Below are positions 1-7,970 of a DNA stretch of 23,024 nt, in pieces. Source of the stretch: JAAYDI01 sp052034005 (GTDB lineage Bacteria; Planctomycetota; Planctomycetia; Pirellulales; Pirellulaceae); assembly GCA_052034005.1 (NCBI GenBank), contig JBPOJB010000063.1, positions 1-23,024 of the forward strand. The letters run 5' to 3'. The first letter of the stretch is position 1. Each line of letters begins with the position of its first letter. The notes below the pieces were generated by a model. The model did no database searches. It was not told the DNA's origin and saw only the letters and a list, made by a program, of their open reading frames with translations. The translations under genes were made by a program, and so were the position numbers.

Positions 1-286
1 GAGGCATCAGCAGGCGATTTCCCACGACCAGCGCTATCGCAAACGGTGTCTCCGGTGCGATGCGACTCAGGGATTCAAGAAGCATGAGTTGCGGCGACGC
101 AAGGTGCGCGTCATTGTCGCGCTAACCTGGGGCCATAGCTGGCTACCGGCCATGGCTGGATACCTGGTAGGTCTTGTGCCGGTTCCCGGGGCTGTGCCCT
201 GTCGGGGAGAGCGGGTCGCGCCCGTTCTCTTACTGTTGCGGTCTCTCACGGAGATGCAGAGTAGAACAAAGTACAGGGGAATCGTC
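1..286. other. Left-edge region without a convincing gene
   Basis: One forward frame is open from the left edge through to the next gene. Its first 39 or so codons are basic and hold a single CxxC (around bases 52-63), which faintly recalls a transposase zinc-binding segment. I cannot name a family, and after about base 120 the frame no longer looks like protein. A 17-bp imperfect tandem duplication lies at 131-147 and 148-164 (GGCCATAGCTGGCTACC, then a copy with two changes). Nothing else is recognisable. Confidence 0.35.
205..231 (+). terminator. Terminator-like or leader hairpin
   Basis: GAGAGCGGG (207-215) pairs with CCCGTTCTC (221-229) around a TCGCG loop, giving nine pairs including one G-U. 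Two more wobble pairs can be added outside. Only a weak T-rich tail follows. It could end transcription of a gene off the left edge, or be a stem in the leader of the membrane-protein gene that starts at 287. Confidence 0.4.
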
Positions 287-670
287 ATGAATGGTCACAA
301 GCTGTCGAAGCCGCTCGCCCGGCGACTCTTGTTCTGGTCACCCAGGACACTGGCCGTGTTGTTCGCCCTGTTCCTCAGCGTGTTCGCCTTCGACGTGTTT
401 GAGGCGGGCTACGGACCCTGGGAAACGGCGTTCGCCCTCTTCATGCACTTGATCCCTACTTGGGCCGTCCTGGGCGCCCTGGCGGTTTCCTGGCGATGGG
501 AGTGGGCCGGGGCAGTCCTCTTCGCTGCTCTGGGGCTGCTATACATCTGGTTCGCCATAGGGCGAGGCCACCCTGAATGGACGATCCCGATCTCCGGACC
601 GCTGTTCCTGCTTGCCGGCCTGTTCCTGTTTGGCTGGCTGAATCGGAAAGCGATCCGCACGGCGCCATGA
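287..670 (+). CDS. Small four-helix integral membrane protein (DUF7670-like)
   Basis: The predicted protein has 127 residues. The first 18 or so are basic and polar. Four hydrophobic segments follow, at about residues 20-37, 45-66, 72-92 and 98-118, ending in a short basic tail. This matches small uncharacterised bacterial membrane proteins of the DUF7670 type, for which no reaction is known. The frame is open further upstream, but ATG 287 is chosen because AGGGGA (275-280) sits six bases before it and the upstream translation does not look like protein. It converges on the heparinase-like gene with only 37 bp between the two stops. No cofactor or catalytic motif is visible, and the family name is recalled rather than searched. 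Confidence 0.7.
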   Translation: MNGHKLSKPLARRLLFWSPRTLAVLFALFLSVFAFDVFEAGYGPWETAFALFMHLIPTWAVLGALAVSWRWEWAGAVLFAALGLLYIWFAIGRGHPEWTIPISGPLFLLAGLFLFGWLNRKAIRTAP

Positions 671-707
671 GCCCCGGTCGGAAGGGACTCCGGACCCTGT
701 TTCCGGC

Positions 708-3700
708 TTACTCACCGCCCCGAACGGTGAAGCGCACAAGGCCCATGGCTGAAGCGGTGACGCGCTGGACGCCGGGCCCGCGTGTGGAAACCCGGACCAC
801 CGGGCCAGAGCTGTCGACGTAAACCGTACTGCCCGGTCGCAGGTTTGCGACCAGGCCGTCTGCCGGGCCGTCACCGGGCAGCTCGAACCGGAGGTCTGCG
901 AGCACCTCCCGCCCTCGCGCGAACACGACGAACCGGTCGTCCACCCGCACGCCCGCGACGTTCGTGCCATCGATCAACGCCACCGAGGGCCGACGGATCC
1001 CCGGATCCCTCATGGTGACCACGTTCAGGAAATTATCCAGCTGCTCGGGCACGGCCGCCTCGACCTCGATCGTGTACTGTCCCAGGTCCGGGCGTTTGGA
1101 ATATGAGTCATCCTTGCCATCGGTGTGGGGTGAGAAGGAGTACAGCGTGCCGTCCGCGGCGACCGTATCGAAGTAGTGTGGAATCGAAACCGTCAGCGCC
1201 GCCACATCCATGTCCCCGGTCGTAACGCGGTCGATGCGTTTCCAGTGATTCACAGTGTTGGCGATAGGCCGGTAGATGACGTACTGCCAGGCCTGTCCGC
1301 CGGGAAAGTCGCCGAAGAGCGTGTGGGCGTCGTTGCCGGTGATGAGGAAGTCACCGGCTCCTTCGCCCTTGATTTCGACCAGGTGGTTTCTCCATTGGTT
1401 TGCGGCCCAGGCCTGGGTGCGATCGGTCAGCGATGTGGTCTCGACCCGCTCGGACGGGACGGAGGTCACATAGGCCTGGCGCGCGTCCGAGAAGACGACG
1501 GTTTCCGACATGTCCACCCCCTCCTCGGCGTCGCCCGAGATCTCGAGCGAGCCTTGCACGCGGGCCCCGACGGCAAACAGTTCCAGCCAGCGCGGGATCT
1601 CCAAGTCGCGCACCGCGCCGGGGCCGATCGGTCGGCTTGGGGTGAGAACCAGGTCCTGCGCCAGCACCGTGTCGCCGCCGCGCATCACGATGCGCCGCTG
1701 CTTCGGCAGCAGGGTGTCGAGGTAGGTGATGTTAGCCGGATTGGTGATTACGATCGACGCGGCATCGGAGAACTCCTGCCAACCCTGGCCCGTTCGGGTC
1801 GCCGTCCCCTCGGGCACAGGTCGATCGACCGTGTGGGTCACCCACACCTTGCGGAACGACGAGTTCGGCGTCTGGACGCGGTCGAAGATCACGAAGACGT
1901 CAGGCCGCAGAAAGACGAATTCGCGTTCGAAGAACGTGACTTTCCGAGTGTAGGAAGCCGCCCCGTCACCCACCGCGTACGTGTACAGCTCCGGCACATG
2001 CTCGAACTTGACAATATTGGCCGACTCGTACAGACCCAGCGGATGGTGCGGGTTGTCACCGCGGCAGGGGCCGGCCCCGTCCAGCGTGAATTCGCCCTCC
2101 CGCGTGGCGATCGGCGTCTCGAACATCTGCCCGCCGAAATTGTCCGACGCCATGAGCCGGGTCCCGGAATGAAGCGGGCCGCGGTTGCTCGAGGCGTCCA
2201 GGTCGAGACACTCCTGGGGGTCGTAGACCCTGAGCGTGTTCTTCGAGATCGAGCGGACGTGATACCAGTGATGCCGGTCGTTGTCGGGATTGAAGCGGAT
2301 GCGGGCACCTCCGTGCGGCATCACCTCGACCTTGCGGTGCAGGAGGAACGAGTTGGCATCCTCGTAGCGGCGGCTGATCCCCTCACCCGCCATGAACACG
2401 GCGAAAGCGGCGTCGTTGGTCCAGTTCTCACGCATCGCAACCAGGCCCGGCCCGCTGAAATACGCCGCGGTCGGGTTGCTCGACGGCGGCTCGGCACGCA
2501 ACGTGTCGTCGTGGAACAGCAGCCACCAGTAGAGGTTATGGTAGGGCTCGCCGCACAGGATCGGCTGCACGCCCTGCTCGACGTACCACTGCATGCGCCG
2601 GTCCTGATAGAGCCAGGCGGTGAGCACGGCCTTGTCGGCATCCGGCTGGTCGATCCAGTCGGTCTGCGTGTTCCAGATCCGAGCCTGCAGGTGCGATTCC
2701 GTCCCCGCCCGACGACACCACTGGTCGGTCTCGTAACGGGTGAATAAGTGCGGGCAGCGCAGGTTCTGCCAGAAGCTGGCGCGGTACTGGTCGTGCAGCG
2801 CACCGCGCACGCGGTCTTCGCCGGTCAGGAACCACCACTGGGCCAGCACGTTGATGCTGAAAGACTCCTCAGCGGCGTCGTAGCCGAAGTTGTCATACAT
2901 GCCGCCCGGCTGGCCAGGCAAAGCGTCGTTGTAGGTCATGTCGCCCGCGATGCGGTTCTCGATCCGGCGGAAATGCCCCTGATCGGAAAGCTCGCGGTGG
3001 ACCAGGCGGAGATACTGGCGGGTGTTGAACTGCCGCGCGGTCGGTTCCGCCGCCTGCTCGACCGTCGTGTACGCGAAGATGCCGGCGTAGGCCAGCGCGT
3101 TAGCCACGCCCGGTGCGCTATGATACCCCCACTCTGCATGCTCGGCGTGCGATTCGGCCAACGCGTGGTAGTACCAGCCGTCCGGGTTCTCCGCCACGCG
3201 CGTCATGACGGCCCGCTTCCGGTCCTCCGGCAACTCATCAAACAACAGGTCGATGCCGAACAGCTCCTCGCGCTCCGGTATCCCGGTCGCAGGCAGCCGG
3301 TCAAGGAACCTGTCTCGATAGGTGCGATCGCCTGTGGCCCGGTACAGCAGCGCGAGGCTGGTCAGATCCACCTGCGCTCCCGTATCCTCGGCCGCCTGCA
3401 GCTTCGCCAGCCAACCCCGATAAGGTTCCCGAGCGGCCGGCCCGGCCATCCGCCGCAGCGCCGCCGCAAGGCGCTCCGGCGTCACGAGGACCCGAGGGTG
3501 CGCAGCCCGTACCTGGTACCCGTGCGATGTGCCCAACCACCCGTCTCCATCCTCGTCCTCCGCGTTGTCGGGAATCTCGCGCGCCCGGGCAACGGCTGCC
3601 GCCGGGCCGCCGGCCGGCCCCGACTGCTGCGAGACAGGCCCCGCTTCGCAATCCTGAACCAGCTGGGCAAGCACCCACCAGACGGCGACCGATAGCAATG

Positions 3701-3713
3701 GCACAGATCGCAT
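708..3713 (-). CDS. Exported heparinase II/III-like polysaccharide lyase
   Basis: The protein has 1001 residues and a signal peptide of about 25 (MRSVPLLSVAVWWVLAQ and on). The first part, about residues 60-460, has the alpha/alpha-toroid look of heparinase or alginate lyases, opening with the usual HPRVLVTPERL motif. It includes the WGYHSAPG and GYDAAEESF segments, where catalytic His or Tyr residues may lie. From about 470 to 760 is the beta-sandwich heparinase II/III-like domain, with the RHHWYHVRSISKNTLRV stretch and the REFVFLRPDVFVIFDRV segment typical of it. Such enzymes cleave uronate-containing glycans by beta-elimination in the periplasm. The substrate cannot be read here. ATG 3713 is preferred over a TTG five codons upstream because AAAAGG lies six bases before it. 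About 1000 residues is longer than the usual 600-800, so the last 240 may be an extra beta-rich module. Confidence 0.8.
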   Translation of the reverse strand: MRSVPLLSVAVWWVLAQLVQDCEAGPVSQQSGPAGGPAAAVARAREIPDNAEDEDGDGWLGTSHGYQVRAAHPRVLVTPERLAAALRRMAGPAAREPYRGWLAKLQAAEDTGAQVDLTSLALLYRATGDRTYRDRFLDRLPATGIPEREELFGIDLLFDELPEDRKRAVMTRVAENPDGWYYHALAESHAEHAEWGYHSAPGVANALAYAGIFAYTTVEQAAEPTARQFNTRQYLRLVHRELSDQGHFRRIENRIAGDMTYNDALPGQPGGMYDNFGYDAAEESFSINVLAQWWFLTGEDRVRGALHDQYRASFWQNLRCPHLFTRYETDQWCRRAGTESHLQARIWNTQTDWIDQPDADKAVLTAWLYQDRRMQWYVEQGVQPILCGEPYHNLYWWLLFHDDTLRAEPPSSNPTAAYFSGPGLVAMRENWTNDAAFAVFMAGEGISRRYEDANSFLLHRKVEVMPHGGARIRFNPDNDRHHWYHVRSISKNTLRVYDPQECLDLDASSNRGPLHSGTRLMASDNFGGQMFETPIATREGEFTLDGAGPCRGDNPHHPLGLYESANIVKFEHVPELYTYAVGDGAASYTRKVTFFEREFVFLRPDVFVIFDRVQTPNSSFRKVWVTHTVDRPVPEGTATRTGQGWQEFSDAASIVITNPANITYLDTLLPKQRRIVMRGGDTVLAQDLVLTPSRPIGPGAVRDLEIPRWLELFAVGARVQGSLEISGDAEEGVDMSETVVFSDARQAYVTSVPSERVETTSLTDRTQAWAANQWRNHLVEIKGEGAGDFLITGNDAHTLFGDFPGGQAWQYVIYRPIANTVNHWKRIDRVTTGDMDVAALTVSIPHYFDTVAADGTLYSFSPHTDGKDDSYSKRPDLGQYTIEVEAAVPEQLDNFLNVVTMRDPGIRRPSVALIDGTNVAGVRVDDRFVVFARGREVLADLRFELPGDGPADGLVANLRPGSTVYVDSSGPVVRVSTRGPGVQRVTASAMGLVRFTVRGGE

Positions 3714-3854
3714 AGAGACCTTTTCCAACAGCGGACAGATGAGTTGTATGCGGTTCGGCCGATTGGCGGAGAGTCTACCCGCTGCTCACAGCGCAATCAA
3801 CGATCCCTCAGGCCTGCCTCGTCCCGCCCTCGCGCCCCCATGGCACGCGGAAAT

Positions 3855-3896
3855 GAGTCCTGACCCCTTTTGTGAAAAAGAGTCCTGACCCCTTTT
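3855..3896. repeat. Pair of 17-bp direct repeats
   Basis: GAGTCCTGACCCCTTTT occurs identically at 3855-3871 and 3880-3896, a period of 25 bp, separated by GTGAAAAA. The second copy ends in a T run (3893-3897) that contains the stop codon of the fucosidase-like gene. An 11-base part of the motif's complement (GGGTCAGGACT) recurs at 16707-16717. From memory, GGGGTCAGGACTC-type sequences are scattered through many environmental genomes and may be related to REP elements mobilised by Y1 transposases. That link is inference. Confidence 0.75.
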
Positions 3897-4927
3897 TAGA
3901 GCGCGGTGCCCAGGCGGTGGAGCTGCTCGATGGAAGGCTCGGCCAGCGTCCCGTCCTGGTAGATGCCAACGTTGAACGTCATAGGCGCCTGGTGGCTGTT
4001 GCAGGTGCGGACGAAGCGGATAACCTCCGCGTCGGTGTACAGGGGCTCGGGAACCGCCGCGTTCAATCGACGGTGAACCCAGGCACGGTCGTCCAGGCAG
4101 GTCCAGCCGAACCACTGCAGGCCGTTGGCCGGGTGGTGGCGGGCGGGCGCGGGATTCTGCAGGTCCACCAGCTCGCCGGCCCAGTAGTCCTGGTGCGTCG
4201 TGTAGAGGAACGTCTCGTTCACGCCGGCGTTATAGGTCACCAGCCGGCTCGGTAACCCCCGTTTGGCAGCCGCCGTGAATTGCTCCCAGGGGAACTGGAA
4301 ACCGGCTATGTCCGTGGTGACGCTCTGGTGCGGCCCACGGCTATCCAATGAGTATGGGCTGTCGAACCACCACGCCTTGACCCTGTCCGTGTACCGCTCG
4401 CTCATCCAGCCGACGATGTCCAGCAGATTGCGGGCCAAGACGTTCTTGTCCGCGCCATCGTATCCCACAGCGGCGCGCCAGGCGGGATCATCCTGGCCGT
4501 TGCACGAATGGTTGTAGTACACCAGCAGCGGCATTCCTCGAGCTGCCAGGGCGTCGGCCAGCGCGGCGATCAAATCCCGCGTGCAGGTGCGCCCTTCCAG
4601 GATCCGGTCGATCACCGGATGGGGAGCCGGCAACATCTGAAGCGCATGGGTGGCGGTGAACAGAAGATAGTCGGCGCCGGCGTACACCACACGCTCGACC
4701 AATGCCTCCACGTCAAAGGCCGCGACGGCCTCCGCAAACGGCACCGGCTCGCCCCGCCGCGGAACCGTCTGGGCGGTCCAATGGACGCCGACGCCGTAGC
4801 GGCAGCCGGCCAGCCAGTCGGTGGGCGCCGGCGCGTACGCTTCATCACGCGTCGACTCGCCGCGACCGCGCACCGCCAGCGTCGCGCCCAACGCGGCGAC
4901 CGTCTGCACAAATGTTCGTCTGTCCAT
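3896..4927 (-). CDS. Exported alpha-L-fucosidase-like (GH29-type) TIM-barrel protein
   Basis: The protein has 343 residues and begins with a twin-arginine-type leader (MDRRTFVQTVAALGATLAV). Three landmarks match GH29. GVGVHW at 45-50 corresponds to the family's FGIFIHWG strand. TATH at 91-94 sits where fucosidases have KHHDGF. WWFDS at 186-190 carries Asp189 at the position of the catalytic nucleophile. The C-terminal FNVGIYQDGTLAE segment matches the usual LNIGPxxDGTI. The second His of KHHD is Ala95 here, so activity may differ from true fucosidases. The start is fixed by GAGGAG four bases before ATG 4927. The protein stops at LHRLGTAL, about where GH29 catalytic domains end, and the stop lies in a direct repeat, so slight truncation is possible. 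It lies 182 bp upstream of the heparinase gene on the same strand. Confidence 0.7.
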   Translation of the reverse strand: MDRRTFVQTVAALGATLAVRGRGESTRDEAYAPAPTDWLAGCRYGVGVHWTAQTVPRRGEPVPFAEAVAAFDVEALVERVVYAGADYLLFTATHALQMLPAPHPVIDRILEGRTCTRDLIAALADALAARGMPLLVYYNHSCNGQDDPAWRAAVGYDGADKNVLARNLLDIVGWMSERYTDRVKAWWFDSPYSLDSRGPHQSVTTDIAGFQFPWEQFTAAAKRGLPSRLVTYNAGVNETFLYTTHQDYWAGELVDLQNPAPARHHPANGLQWFGWTCLDDRAWVHRRLNAAVPEPLYTDAEVIRFVRTCNSHQAPMTFNVGIYQDGTLAEPSIEQLHRLGTAL

Positions 4928-4971
4928 GGTCTCCTCGCCAACGTGCCGATGGGTGTGATCTAATCGCGACC

Positions 4972-4989
4972 GGTGCGCCGGTTCGCACC
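4972..4989. promoter_or_regulatory. Inverted repeat in a divergent promoter region
   Basis: GGTGCG (4972-4977) and CGCACC (4984-4989) form a perfect 6-bp inverted repeat around CCGGTT. It lies 45 bp upstream of the fucosidase-like gene and just before the tandem decamers. It could be an operator or a hairpin in that gene's leader. No regulator is encoded nearby. Confidence 0.4.
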
Positions 4990-5004
4990 CTTCTGGCCGA
5001 CCAC

Positions 5005-5044
5005 TATCGTACTCTATCGCACCCTATCGCACCTTATCGTACAC
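5005..5044. repeat. Four tandem decamers TATCGYACNC
   Basis: The units are TATCGTACTC, TATCGCACCC, TATCGCACCT and TATCGTACAC, exactly 10 bp each and contiguous. They lie in the 286-bp interval between the divergently transcribed fucosidase-like and GH172-like genes. A period of one helical turn suits cooperative binding of a protein on one face of the DNA, so an operator array is plausible. A simple slippage repeat is the alternative. The rest of this interval shows nothing clear. Confidence 0.6.
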
Positions 5045-5213
5045 TGATATGACGGCGGACCGGGAGGGAAGCGCCATGCCACCCGGTAGCCGGGGGCGGT
5101 CCGGCGGGTATGGCCGCCGCGGCCGCTCGGCAGGGTGCGCACAGGTTCTTGGCCGAACAGAATTCCTGGCTGGGCTGCACGGACACCGCCGGGAAGAGAC
5201 AAGGAGACGACGG

Positions 5214-6908
5214 ATGATGCGCTGCATGCTGCGATCGCTGCGTTCTGTGTGTCATGTGGCCTCGGTCTGGAGCCTGGTCCTCTCGGCCGTGGCGTCGACC
5301 AGTCGGGGTGTCGAATCGCCGGCCGCCCACGCGCTTCCCGGTGATTCGATTGCCACGCTGCAGCCTGATACGACCACGCGATTCTCCAACGCGGGCTGGA
5401 AGTATGATCGATATCAAGACCTGCCATCGCTGGACGCCCACAGCAGCATGACGGTGGCCGACCTGGCAGGTCCGGGCATCATTCGCCATATCCACACGAC
5501 TCGCCACCAGCCGGCGGACCTGGCGGCGCGCGGCGTGATTCTGGAAATCTACTTCGACGGGGCGACGGAGCCGGCCGTGTTGTGTCCGCTGGCCGACTTC
5601 TTCGGCGACGGCTGCAATGGCCAGAGCATGTATTTCAGCACGCCCTGGATCGAATGTGCGCCGTGGAGCTACAACTGTTACTTTCCCATGCCGTTCGCGA
5701 AACATGCGAAGGTGGTGCTGCGGAACGACACCGACAGGAACCTGTCGAACTACAGCTATATCGAATGGGAGCCGCTTGCAGAGCTGCCCGCGCGGCAAGG
5801 ATACTTCCACGCCACGTTCCTGCGACGCCTGTTCCAGCTGTCGAAGGACACCGAGGTGGAATTCTTCCACACGAAAGGAACCGGACACATCCTCGGGCGC
5901 CAGTGGAGCGTGGCGACCGACGAGCCGCTGTTCGAGAACTTCGGTGTGGTCATGGAGGGGAACAACGAAATCGACATCGACGGCGTCGAACGCGCCGTTG
6001 ACTACCTGGGCACCGAAGACTCCTTCACGTTCAGTTGGGGGTTTCAGCAGCCGTTTGTCGGGCTGCGGGCCGGCATGCCCTACCTCACGACCGGCTCGCC
6101 GTCACGCTTGTCGATCTACCGGTTTCACGATCACCAGCCGATTCGCTTCCGTGAGGAAGTGCGTTGGTCGATCAACTGGCGCGAGGAGAGGGCCATTACC
6201 GGGCTGCCCGCGTGGGGCGAGCGCGTGGCGGCCGATGGCTGCTGGGTCCAGTACGATGCGGTCTATTACTGGTACCAGGATCAGCCGGCCGGCTACACGC
6301 ACGAGCCTTTGCCGCCGCCGGCCGAGCGCCAATCGCCGCTCACCCGCAGCAGCCGCCCCAGCGCCGATCTCGATGAGCTGATCTCGAGCACGCCCCTCGA
6401 TACTTCGCTGACCAATACGTTCGACTCCGCTGACGATCTGAAACGAGTGCGCATCAGCGGCTGTTACGTGGGGACCCATCCGTTCTGGATCGACACGCCG
6501 GCGGCGGCGGGCGGGCATCCAGGCAACCCGCACCCCGGCCGGCAGGGAATCCTCGCAGTCCATCCGCAAGACGCGGGGACTCCGGCCATCATCACGCGCA
6601 AAGTGGAGCTGCCCGCCGGGTCCGACAAGACATTGTCACTGGTAGTCAGCGGCGATCCCTATGAAGGGCCCGAGAAGTCCGACTTCCTCCTGGATGTGGC
6701 TGTGCACGACGGACAGGCGACGCACTGGTTCCCGACGGTCATCGTCCCTCCCGGCCCGACGCCCTCGGAAGACGGGTGGCGGAAGCTGGAGTATCCACTC
6801 GGCCCCTACGCCGGCCGGACGATCACGGTGGTGGTGAAGGTCTCGTACGGCGGCCCTCACGGCATCTTCAATGACGAGGCGTTCTTTGACGAGATGCGGA
6901 TCGAATGA
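5214..6908 (+). CDS. Exported DUF2961 / GH172-family protein
   Basis: The protein has 564 residues, starting with a signal peptide that ends near residue 40. The DUF2961 core covers about 60-345. It includes the SSMTVADLAGPGIIRHIHTT segment, the acidic MEGNNEIDIDG segment (247-256) and GTEDSF at 266-271, the family's most conserved motif, whose Glu268 is the likely catalytic carboxylate. DUF2961 proteins form CAZy family GH172, which includes alpha-fructofuranosidase/difructose-anhydride enzymes and D-arabinofuranosidases. The C-terminal 200 residues look like a beta-sandwich module. I do not see an obvious second catalytic Glu about 20 residues after Glu268, so the substrate and even activity are open. 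ATG 5214 is chosen over an ATG 55 codons upstream because AAGGAGA (5201-5207) precedes it and a signal peptide follows at once. Confidence 0.75.
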   Translation: MMRCMLRSLRSVCHVASVWSLVLSAVASTSRGVESPAAHALPGDSIATLQPDTTTRFSNAGWKYDRYQDLPSLDAHSSMTVADLAGPGIIRHIHTTRHQPADLAARGVILEIYFDGATEPAVLCPLADFFGDGCNGQSMYFSTPWIECAPWSYNCYFPMPFAKHAKVVLRNDTDRNLSNYSYIEWEPLAELPARQGYFHATFLRRLFQLSKDTEVEFFHTKGTGHILGRQWSVATDEPLFENFGVVMEGNNEIDIDGVERAVDYLGTEDSFTFSWGFQQPFVGLRAGMPYLTTGSPSRLSIYRFHDHQPIRFREEVRWSINWREERAITGLPAWGERVAADGCWVQYDAVYYWYQDQPAGYTHEPLPPPAERQSPLTRSSRPSADLDELISSTPLDTSLTNTFDSADDLKRVRISGCYVGTHPFWIDTPAAAGGHPGNPHPGRQGILAVHPQDAGTPAIITRKVELPAGSDKTLSLVVSGDPYEGPEKSDFLLDVAVHDGQATHWFPTVIVPPGPTPSEDGWRKLEYPLGPYAGRTITVVVKVSYGGPHGIFNDEAFFDEMRIE

Positions 6909-6920
6909 GGGGTGGAGTTG

Positions 6921-6955
6921 GCGGCCCGGGACGCGGGTCTCGGCGTCCGGGCCGC
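6921..6955. terminator. Strong GC hairpin between convergent genes
   Basis: GCGGCCCGGGACGC (6921-6934) pairs with GCGTCCGGGCCGC (6943-6955), giving 13 base pairs with one bulged G and an 8-base loop. It starts 12 bp after the GH172-like stop and lies before the convergent UnbU-like stop. There is no T tract, so the most likely role is RNA 3'-end protection or bidirectional termination. Confidence 0.5.
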
Positions 6956-7046
6956 ACGCGCCGACCGGCCGCCGGCCCCGAATTTTGTGCGGAGCAGCGG
7001 CGAACTGGCGACCACGTACCAACCCAACAGCGTGCGGTCCAGCCGG

Positions 7047-7970
7047 TCAGGACCCTTGTGGTGCACAGCAGGCGAGTTCCGGTTTCGGAACCCGCCGGGA
7101 AGCGCGGTCTTTCCAGGCGAGTTCGACGGCCAGGGCGGGCGCACCGACCAGGAACAGCGCATAGAACGGCGCGTTGATCACCTGGCCCAGGCGGAGCACC
7201 ATTTCAACCGCCGCCACCAGCGCAGCGACAAGGCACTGTCCCCAGCGCGTGCTGACGTTCGTCTTCGGATCCGTAATCATGAAGAACACGTACAGCTGGT
7301 ACATTGGCCCAGTGAGCGGCGCCACGTTGGCGATCCAGGGAACACCCGTGATCTGGCTGCGGAAATACGCGAACAGCAGGAAGCAGCTCACGTACGTCAG
7401 GCAGATGTGGAAGCGCCGCACCCGCCAGATGATGATCGTCCCGAACGTCCAGATGATGATCATCGGCCAGAAGGCGTTGCCCCATTGCACGCTCAAGGCC
7501 GCGACCGCGGACGGGTACAAGAACAGCATGGCGCTGACACCGAAATTCGACGGATTCCACAGGTGACGCCCCTTCCAGCGCAGCACGTACTTGGACATGA
7601 TCGTGAGCATCCCGCCCACGACGAACGGCCACATGAACGGGGAACGGAGCAGCATGCCCGCACTGGTCCCCGCAATGTACGCACTGGCCAGGTTCGGCCA
7701 TCTGCCGAGCACGAAGCGCCCCAGCACGGCTTCCGTAACCATGGCGGTGACGATGGCCAGGGCGGTTTGGACCCAGCTTTCGAGCACACCGAAGGTCAAC
7801 TCCCCGGCCAGCAGGGTGCAGGAAACCAGCAGCGGCGCCAGGAAGCGATTGTCCAAGCTGAACAACCGCTTCCACAGGGCCAGCAGGCGGCACCCGCCGG
7901 ATGGCGCGGCGAGGGCCGGCGGCGGTGCGTCGGAGATCGGGTCCGTAGCCGGTTGCGTGGGCATGCTCAT
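7047..7970 (-). CDS. RnfD/NqrB-like membrane protein of the UnbU (enediyne E5) type
   Basis: The protein has 307 residues, largely hydrophobic, with about eight to ten membrane helices after a 40-residue Pro/Ala-rich N-terminus. NPSNFGV and FMITDPKTNVSTRWGQ match conserved loops of the NQR2/RnfD/RnfE family (RnfD has NP-x and ATDP-x motifs). The SGAT-type motif where RnfD and NqrB bind FMN covalently to Thr is not seen. This fits the UnbU branch, which was named in enediyne clusters but is common outside them. The start is ATG 7970, which overlaps the TGA stop of the upstream gene by one base (TGATG) and has GAGGAG just before it, so translation is probably coupled. It is the last gene of a three-gene operon. 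Its role, possibly in electron transfer or membrane anchoring, is not established. Confidence 0.75.
   Translation of the reverse strand: MSMPTQPATDPISDAPPPALAAPSGGCRLLALWKRLFSLDNRFLAPLLVSCTLLAGELTFGVLESWVQTALAIVTAMVTEAVLGRFVLGRWPNLASAYIAGTSAGMLLRSPFMWPFVVGGMLTIMSKYVLRWKGRHLWNPSNFGVSAMLFLYPSAVAALSVQWGNAFWPMIIIWTFGTIIIWRVRRFHICLTYVSCFLLFAYFRSQITGVPWIANVAPLTGPMYQLYVFFMITDPKTNVSTRWGQCLVAALVAAVEMVLRLGQVINAPFYALFLVGAPALAVELAWKDRASRRVPKPELACCAPQGS

Noticed and set aside
1176..2747. 523-codon plus-strand frame across the heparinase-like gene
   Set aside because: It is an antisense shadow, since the minus strand encodes a recognisable exported enzyme with a ribosome site.
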